Positions 15,352-19,575 of a stretch of 19,575 bases of DNA are shown one piece after another (positions within the stretch are counted from its first letter, which is position 1; every line of letters begins with the position of its first letter). The notes beneath the pieces are model-generated. The model did not search any database, had not been told where the DNA came from, and worked only from the letters and a program-made list of their open reading frames with translations. This DNA is from Nitrospira sp. UBA2083 (GTDB lineage Bacteria > Nitrospirota > Nitrospiria > Nitrospirales > Nitrospiraceae), in contig DCZN01000119.1 in the NCBI GenBank assembly GCA_002331625.1, forward strand, positions 1,576 through 21,150, in the 5' to 3' direction. The translations under genes were made by a program, and so were the position numbers.

Positions 15352-15592
15352 AATCGGATAACAAACAGGTTAAGGCCAGGGTCAAGCCGACTCAACCTCA
15401 GCCTCATCTTGTCCTGGTCGGATCTTAGCACCGGGTAAAAAGCCGGTGCAAGGACGACCCCACGCAATCCACAAGAAATACGTTCTCAGTGTGAACGGGA
15501 GGAGGATCGACTCTTCGGAAAGAACACACACCGGCCACGAACCATCTCTGGCCTCTGGAAAGCTTAAGGAGATAAGCGTATGGTATCGTGGC

Positions 15593-16567
15593 ATGCTTCA
15601 CCACCTCGCCTACACCCTCCTCTGGTTGACTACCCTCTTGGTCCTCTTCGATGCACCGGCAAGGGCTGAATCAGCCCAAGATGCGCCATCACGACTGCGC
15701 GTGCTCACGTACAACCTGTTGCACGATGGAGGATGGTCGGGGTTTTTCGAAAGCGGCACGCATCTCGAAGAACGGTTGGAGATGACCATTCAAGAATTGC
15801 GGCGGTTGCAGCCTGATATCATCGCGCTTCAAGAAGCGTCAAACAGCCGCAAGCACGGCAACGTGCCGCAACGGATCGCAGAGGCGCTCGGGTATCAGAT
15901 GGTGTTTGAGCCTGCGACCCAACACATCTCTGGGATCGGATTCTTGGATCGGTTGATCACTTCAGCCATCGGTTTCAAAGAAGGACCGGCCATCTTGAGT
16001 CGGTATCCGATCGCCGCCTCCGAGGTCTATGACCTGCCCCGCTGCCAACGTAAATTGGATCCGCGCATTCTCTTACGGGCTGAGATCACCGCACCGGACG
16101 GGCCTGTTCAGGTCTTTTCTGCCCACACGGCAAAAGGGGATGAATGCCAACTCACACGAGTCGGCGAGTTGTTTCATGAACATCAAGGGAAGGGCCGAGC
16201 GATTTTGATGGGCGATTTGAATACCGGCGAGCAATCCCCGGTTCTCACCGAATGGCAGAAAGCGCCGGGCTTCATCGACGTCTTTCGGGCGGCCAATCCT
16301 GGCGTATCGGGAGGAACCGTCTGGCAAAATATCTACGTGGAATGGCCCACCACCGATCGCCGTGTCGATTTTATTTTCCTACTGGATGACGGCAGTGGAA
16401 ACAGTCCGATCGTGCACTCAAGCACGTTGGCCTTTGACCAGCCTGGCCGCCTCCCAAACGGCGACGCCCTCTGGCCATCCGACCATCGCGGGGTAGTGGC
16501 GGAAATTGAATTCCTCTCCCTCGACCGGCCACGGATCAGCCGGCGGCCGGACGCGGGCCCTCACTAA
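15593..16567 (+). CDS. Exported endonuclease/exonuclease/phosphatase family protein
   Basis: 324 residues from ATG 15593. Signal peptide 1-25 (LAYTLLWLTTLLVLFDAPARA-ES). The EEP fold (DNase I, Mg-dependent phosphatase) is clear: TYNLLHDGG with N41, ALQEASN with E81, GDLNTG with D208 and N210, DRRVDFIF with D255 and D259, and SDHRGV with D297 and H298. These are the metal and catalytic residues of the family. Being exported, it may cut extracellular or periplasmic nucleic acid or phosphoesters; the substrate is not determined by sequence. The start is not certain: the strong AAGGAG at 15566-15571 points to an ATG at 15580 that is in another frame. Confidence 0.88.
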   Translation: MLHHLAYTLLWLTTLLVLFDAPARAESAQDAPSRLRVLTYNLLHDGGWSGFFESGTHLEERLEMTIQELRRLQPDIIALQEASNSRKHGNVPQRIAEALGYQMVFEPATQHISGIGFLDRLITSAIGFKEGPAILSRYPIAASEVYDLPRCQRKLDPRILLRAEITAPDGPVQVFSAHTAKGDECQLTRVGELFHEHQGKGRAILMGDLNTGEQSPVLTEWQKAPGFIDVFRAANPGVSGGTVWQNIYVEWPTTDRRVDFIFLLDDGSGNSPIVHSSTLAFDQPGRLPNGDALWPSDHRGVVAEIEFLSLDRPRISRRPDAGPH

Positions 16568-16633
16568 GAGAGCTTCCGAACACATTTCTCCTTGTGAAAG
16601 ACTTGTCATGCCGATGGGCCGTTATTGAGCGGG

Positions 16634-16663
16634 TTGACACCCGTTCAGACACCCATAGACAAT
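16634..16663 (+). promoter_or_regulatory. Possible sigma-70 promoter of the DUF3817 gene
   Basis: TTGACA (16634-16639, perfect), 18 bp, GACAAT (16658-16663, four of six). It lies 59 bp before the start at 16722, in a 154 bp gap with nothing else visible. Confidence 0.4.
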
Positions 16664-16721
16664 GCTAGAGCGTTGGGCCCACTGAGGAATTCAAAGACAG
16701 GACAAGGACAATTTGATATCG

Positions 16722-17018
16722 ATGAACCAAATCAGAAGATTCACAATGACTGCCTTGGCCGAGGGGAGTTCTTTTCTTTTACTCCTGTTCGTAGCGATGC
16801 CGATGAAGTACTTGATGGGAATGCCGAAGGTGGTGACCGTCGTGGGAGCAATTCACGGAATCTTGTTTCTGCTCTATGGCGCACAGTTGGCTAGGCTCCG
16901 AACTGCACATCAATGGGACAACCGGTTTTCCTTCTCCGCCTTTCTGGCGTCTCTTTTCCCCTTTGGACCATTCTTGTTTGACAAACACCTGCGCGAGAAA
17001 GAAGTCGTCACGAACTGA
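16722..17018 (+). CDS. DUF3817 family membrane protein
   Basis: 98 residues. The pattern AEGSSFLLLLFVAMPMKYLMGMPKVV, GAIHGILFLLYGAQL and ASLFPFGPFLFDKHL matches DUF3817 (PF12823): three hydrophobic helices with the conserved EG-x-SFL, MP-x-KY, HG-x-LF and PFG motifs. It is an inner-membrane protein of unknown function. ATG 16722 is preceded by AAGGA at a rather long distance (13 bp); TTG 16713 is the alternative and adds three residues. Likely monocistronic behind its own promoter. Confidence 0.9.
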   Translation: MNQIRRFTMTALAEGSSFLLLLFVAMPMKYLMGMPKVVTVVGAIHGILFLLYGAQLARLRTAHQWDNRFSFSAFLASLFPFGPFLFDKHLREKEVVTN

Positions 17019-17106
17019 ACAACCGCCGTAGAATTTCGTTCTGGCACCATAGCTATGACGCTGTCCCCGGGCCACCTCCCTGGCCTCTTTCTGTTCCGAA
17101 TACAGA

Positions 17107-17142
17107 TTGACATATTGATGCTAGATTGATATGTTTTGATGC
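17107..17142 (+). promoter_or_regulatory. vapBC promoter with overlapping operator dyad
   Basis: TTGACA (17107-17112), 17 bp, TATGTT (17130-17135). The expected transcription start is at about 17142, one base before the vapB ATG, and no Shine-Dalgarno sequence is present, so the mRNA would be leaderless. ACATAT (17110-17115) and ATATGT (17129-17134) form a dyad centred at 17122 that spans the promoter, as expected for autorepression by a VapBC complex. Confidence 0.6.
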
Positions 17143-17397
17143 ATGCGAACCACGATTCGACTGGACGACCAGCTACTCAAGTCGGCTAAGCGATTAGCCC
17201 ACGACACGGGTAGATCCCTGACTGCCGTCATCGAAGATGCACTGCGGCAGACACTGGCTCGCCGGACCACTAGTAAACAAACCAGAAAGCCCGTGAAGCT
17301 TACGACGGTCTCCGGGCACGGAGTCCGTGCCGGCGTTGATTTGAACGATTCGGCTGCCCTCCTCGCTGTTATGGAACAACCTCGTGGTTCTGCTTGA
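17143..17397 (+). CDS. vapB: VapB-type ribbon-helix-helix antitoxin
   Basis: 84 residues. Residues 1-38 (MRTTIRLDDQLLKSAKRLAH, then SLTAVIEDALRQTL) are a ribbon-helix-helix DNA-binding domain of the VapB/CopG type. The remainder is basic and flexible (RRTTSKQTRKPVKLTT), then GVRAGVDLNDSAALLAVME, which would wrap around the toxin. It represses its own promoter through the adjacent dyad and neutralises VapC. The last 14 bp overlap the start of vapC, so translation is coupled. No Shine-Dalgarno sequence precedes the ATG. Confidence 0.9.
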   Translation: MRTTIRLDDQLLKSAKRLAHDTGRSLTAVIEDALRQTLARRTTSKQTRKPVKLTTVSGHGVRAGVDLNDSAALLAVMEQPRGSA

Positions 17398-17812
17398 CGT
17401 CAACGTGCTCGTTTATACCCACCGGGAGGATTCACCGGACCACGTGTCCTATCGCCGTTGGTTGGAACAACTGATCAACTCCGATCATCCCTATGGGTTA
17501 GCCGACTTAGTCCTGAGTGGGTTCCTACGGGTTGTGACCCATCCTCAGGTCTTTCATCCCCCAAGCACGATGGCAAAGGCCATGGCGTTTGCCAAAGAAC
17601 TACGTGATCAACCCAACTGCACAATCGTCAATCCTGGCCCACGCCACTGGGACATCTTTTCTCGCCTCTGTGCAACCACCGATGTCAAGGGCAACCTGGT
17701 TCCTGATGCCTTTTTCGCAGCGTTGGCAATTGAAAGTGGCAGTGAATGGGTCACTACAGACCGCGACTATCATCGTTTCGGTGGACTTCGGGTCCGCCAC
17801 CCCTTGGAGTAG
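17384..17812 (+). CDS. vapC: VapC-type PIN-domain toxin
   Basis: 142 residues from GTG 17384. PIN domain ribonuclease that cleaves RNA when free of VapB. Acidic residues: D5 in LLDVNVLVY, D41 in GLADLVLSGFLRVVTHP, D107 in NLVPDAFFAALAIE, D125 and D127 in WVTTDRDYHRF. These correspond to the Mg site. SGFLRVVTHP, PGPRHWDIF and HPLE at the end are typical of the TA-system VapC group. The overlap with vapB is usual for such pairs. Its RNA target cannot be read from sequence. Confidence 0.93.
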   Translation: MVLLDVNVLVYTHREDSPDHVSYRRWLEQLINSDHPYGLADLVLSGFLRVVTHPQVFHPPSTMAKAMAFAKELRDQPNCTIVNPGPRHWDIFSRLCATTDVKGNLVPDAFFAALAIESGSEWVTTDRDYHRFGGLRVRHPLE

Positions 17813-17830
17813 CTTTTCTCACAGAGTCAG

Positions 17831-19390
17831 TTACCGCTTCCCGTCGTAGCCCCGCTCTTTCCAGCGCTCTAGTAGTTGAATGCGTTTCTTGAGCTGTTCG
17901 ACTGTTGCCTGATCGACCCGACTGCCGGTGCGGGCGATCAATTCTGCATTCAGGCGACGATGGTCAACCCCGGTCGTTCGAGCCACGCTGGTGACCAGCA
18001 GTCGGTGAAGATCGCGCAGTTCTTGTTTCTGTTCATGGAGTGAGACGGCCGGTTCTGTAGCGGCACCCGTATCGCCTTCTCCTCGCGTCTCGTCTTCGCC
18101 GATGAGGCTATCCATTCTGGCCACCGCCATCAACGGCATGTATTCATTGGTTGAGACCGTGACCCGGCCAAACAGGTCTCGCTGCCCTGCCGGCATAATC
18201 TCTTCCAGCACATGGTCGCGCTCCGCCTTGATCTGCTTGGCATAGTGCACCAGCACCGGATCTTTCGGCAGATAGAGCCACGCCCGTTGCGGCTTCGGCA
18301 GCCCATCCTGCATCCGCACGAACCGCCCCACGACCTGCCGAAAGTACATTTCCGTGATCACGTTCGTGCCGTACACGCCGACACGGAGTCTCGGAATGTC
18401 GACACCTTCACTCACCATGTTCACCGCCACCAGCCACTGCTGCTTTTTATGGCCGGCGAATTCCTCGATGGTGCGCGAGGCGGCAGGATCGTCTGAGACC
18501 GCCACCTCAGCTTTCGTCCCAGTCACTCGGGCGATCAGTTCCGCCACCCAGCGCGCGTGGTCTTGATCCATGCAGACGACCAGTCCACCTGCATCCGGTT
18601 GTTCCTGCTTCCGCAGGCGGGTCAATTGGGCATGGGCATCGGTGATCACCGGCCCAAGCCAGGTATCTTGCAGGAGGGCGGTCTTGAGCCGTTCACGCTG
18701 CCGGTTGAACGTCAGCCCATCCTCAAACGTCGCCTGATGTTCGCGACCATCCGATAACCAGCTGAGCTCGCCTTCGTAGCTGGGGAAGACAATCGGGCGA
18801 CAGACGTTGTCTCGGATCGCTTCGGTATATCCATAGGCAAAATCGGCACGGCTTTCGTCATGCTCATATCGCACAAACGGGATCGGATTGTTATCCGACC
18901 GGAACGGTGTGCCGGACAAAATCAACCGAAATACCGCCGGATCGAAGGCCGAACGGAGCGCCTTCCCCCAGTTCTTCCCGTCACCGGCGTGGTGTAACTC
19001 GTCGAAGATGAGCAATGTCTTCTTGTTCTTGCACACCCGTTGAAAACTTGCCGGAGCCAGACAGACCTGCTGGTAGGTCACCACAGCACCGTGATAGTCG
19101 GAGGCTTCAGCCGCTTGTTCGTTGGTCAGGGCCGGATCCAGCTGCAATCCGATTTTCCCTGCCGCTTCCGACCATTGCGTGCGGAGATGATTCGTCGGGC
19201 AGACAACCAGGACTCGGACCGCAGCCTGCTTGGACATGAATTCATGCGCAACACGTAACGCGAAACGGGTTTTCCCCGCTGCCGGCGTGGCCATGGCCAA
19301 AAAATCTTTCGTCTGATGAGTACGGACTGCCGACAGCGCACGCCCCTGCCAGTCACGAAGGGGCGCAGTCCAGGCGGGTAATGGCTTCAT
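17831..19390 (-). CDS. DEAD/DEAH-type SF2 helicase
   Basis: 519 residues from ATG 19390. Helicase core motifs: Walker A ATPAAGKT (34-41), CPTNHLRTQW, DELHH (130-134), SGTPFR (159-164), VNMVSEGVDIP (323-333), and QVVGRFVR (352-359). This is the order of restriction-type SF2 helicases (DExH with arginine finger). A 160-residue C-terminal tail with a coiled-coil-like end (VEQLKKRIQLLERW) follows. The start is uncertain: TTG 19438, with AGGA six bases before it, adds 16 residues and overlaps the upstream gene by 13 bp, whereas ATG 19390 has no ribosome-binding site. Co-transcription with the Topo VI-like gene is likely. No nuclease or methylase domain is seen, so the process it serves is unknown. 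Confidence 0.88.
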   Translation of the reverse strand: MKPLPAWTAPLRDWQGRALSAVRTHQTKDFLAMATPAAGKTRFALRVAHEFMSKQAAVRVLVVCPTNHLRTQWSEAAGKIGLQLDPALTNEQAAEASDYHGAVVTYQQVCLAPASFQRVCKNKKTLLIFDELHHAGDGKNWGKALRSAFDPAVFRLILSGTPFRSDNNPIPFVRYEHDESRADFAYGYTEAIRDNVCRPIVFPSYEGELSWLSDGREHQATFEDGLTFNRQRERLKTALLQDTWLGPVITDAHAQLTRLRKQEQPDAGGLVVCMDQDHARWVAELIARVTGTKAEVAVSDDPAASRTIEEFAGHKKQQWLVAVNMVSEGVDIPRLRVGVYGTNVITEMYFRQVVGRFVRMQDGLPKPQRAWLYLPKDPVLVHYAKQIKAERDHVLEEIMPAGQRDLFGRVTVSTNEYMPLMAVARMDSLIGEDETRGEGDTGAATEPAVSLHEQKQELRDLHRLLVTSVARTTGVDHRRLNAELIARTGSRVDQATVEQLKKRIQLLERWKERGYDGKR

Positions 19391-19425
19391 AGCCGGTGCG
19401 TCGTGGCCGGTGCGCGGAAGAGAAA

Positions 19426-19575
19426 CTAGTCCAACCAATCCCGTTCCTGGAGTTTCTTCGGGAGGTATTTCTTGGTGAGATACTGGAAGTCTTTATTAGC
19501 CAAGGCGTCGAGTTCATACTTCAGTCCGCTGGCCAGCATCCGCTTAATCTCCGCCTGCCAGGCCGGCTTCTTGAA
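19426..19575 (-). CDS. Probable DNA topoisomerase VI subunit A (Spo11-like), C-terminal fragment
   Basis: Only the last 49 residues are in the window, entering from the right edge and ending at TAG (19426-19428): FKKPAWQAEIKRMLASGLK, YELDALANKDFQYLTKKYLP, KKLQERDWLD. The pattern W-x-x-E-I-x-x-ML, E-x-x-AL-x-x-x-x-x-x-x-L-x-x-x-YLP-x-KL is how I recall the C-terminus of archaeal Topo VI A proteins. The catalytic Tyr and the Toprim domain would be upstream, outside the window. The helicase gene starts inside it or 35 bp after it. It could be an unrelated protein with a similar tail; the call rests on a short fragment. Confidence 0.5.
   Translation of the reverse strand, partial: FKKPAWQAEIKRMLASGLKYELDALANKDFQYLTKKYLPKKLQERDWLD

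Noticed and set aside
15428..15449. Hairpin GCACCGG...CCGGTGC between the thioredoxin-fold and EEP genes
   Set aside because: 7 bp stem without a T-tract and not at a gene end; could be leader structure, but nothing supports a function.
1..19575. CRISPR array, insertion sequence, prophage or retron signals
   Set aside because: No regularly spaced repeats, transposase, integrase, reverse transcriptase or att-like duplications were seen; tRNA-Leu at 3340 has no adjacent integrase.

Overview
The window looks like part of a chromosome of a Gram-negative, moderately GC-rich bacterium, most likely Nitrospira or a close relative in Nitrospirota. This is an inference. It rests on a roughly 120 bp inverted-repeat element (GAGGATGCTG...CAGTATCCTC) of a kind I associate with Nitrospira intergenic regions, on exported and outer-membrane proteins with a c-type haem protein, and on the overall gene style. 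No rRNA or other taxonomic marker is present to confirm it.

Layout, left to right. 1-1053: the 3' end of polA on the plus strand. 1090-2515: small plus-strand genes, comprising an Imm32-like protein, a YgiT-type zinc-finger gene with a one-base frameshift, an exported DUF4177-like protein, and a DUF2007 plus zinc-ribbon protein. 2547-3429: a minus-strand cluster of tRNA-Leu(UAA), a small membrane-anchored protein and a surface-adhesin-E-like protein. 3694-6151: a tight plus-strand operon for three envelope proteins, namely a putative outer-membrane barrel that probably starts at CTG, a lipoprotein with an SBP_bac_3 solute-binding domain and no transporter, and a periplasmic Tll0287/DUF3365-type haem protein with an internal duplication. 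6216-6485: ytxH-like gene (minus). 6930-7742: lgt (plus).

7781-7903 is the inverted-repeat element between convergent genes. 7902-15351 is one long minus-strand operon, transcribed right to left: thioredoxin-fold protein, 51-residue zinc ribbon, AddB-like nuclease, AddA-like helicase-nuclease, and a zincin-type metallopeptidase. AddB and AddA overlap by 8 bp and form a RecBCD-type double-strand-break end-processing enzyme. 15593-16567: exported endonuclease/exonuclease/phosphatase (plus). 16722-17018: DUF3817 membrane protein (plus). 17143-17812: a vapBC toxin-antitoxin pair with an apparently leaderless promoter/operator. 17831-19575: an SF2 helicase (minus) downstream of the C-terminus of a probable topoisomerase VI subunit A (Spo11-like), cut off by the window end.

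The least ordinary parts are the three-gene envelope module with the duplicated haem sensor, the Topo VI A/helicase pair at the right edge, and the zinc-ribbon and thioredoxin genes leading the addBA operon. Several small items depend on close reading: the frameshifted zinc-finger gene, the CTG start, the 51-residue gene, and the repeat that supplies part of a stop codon.
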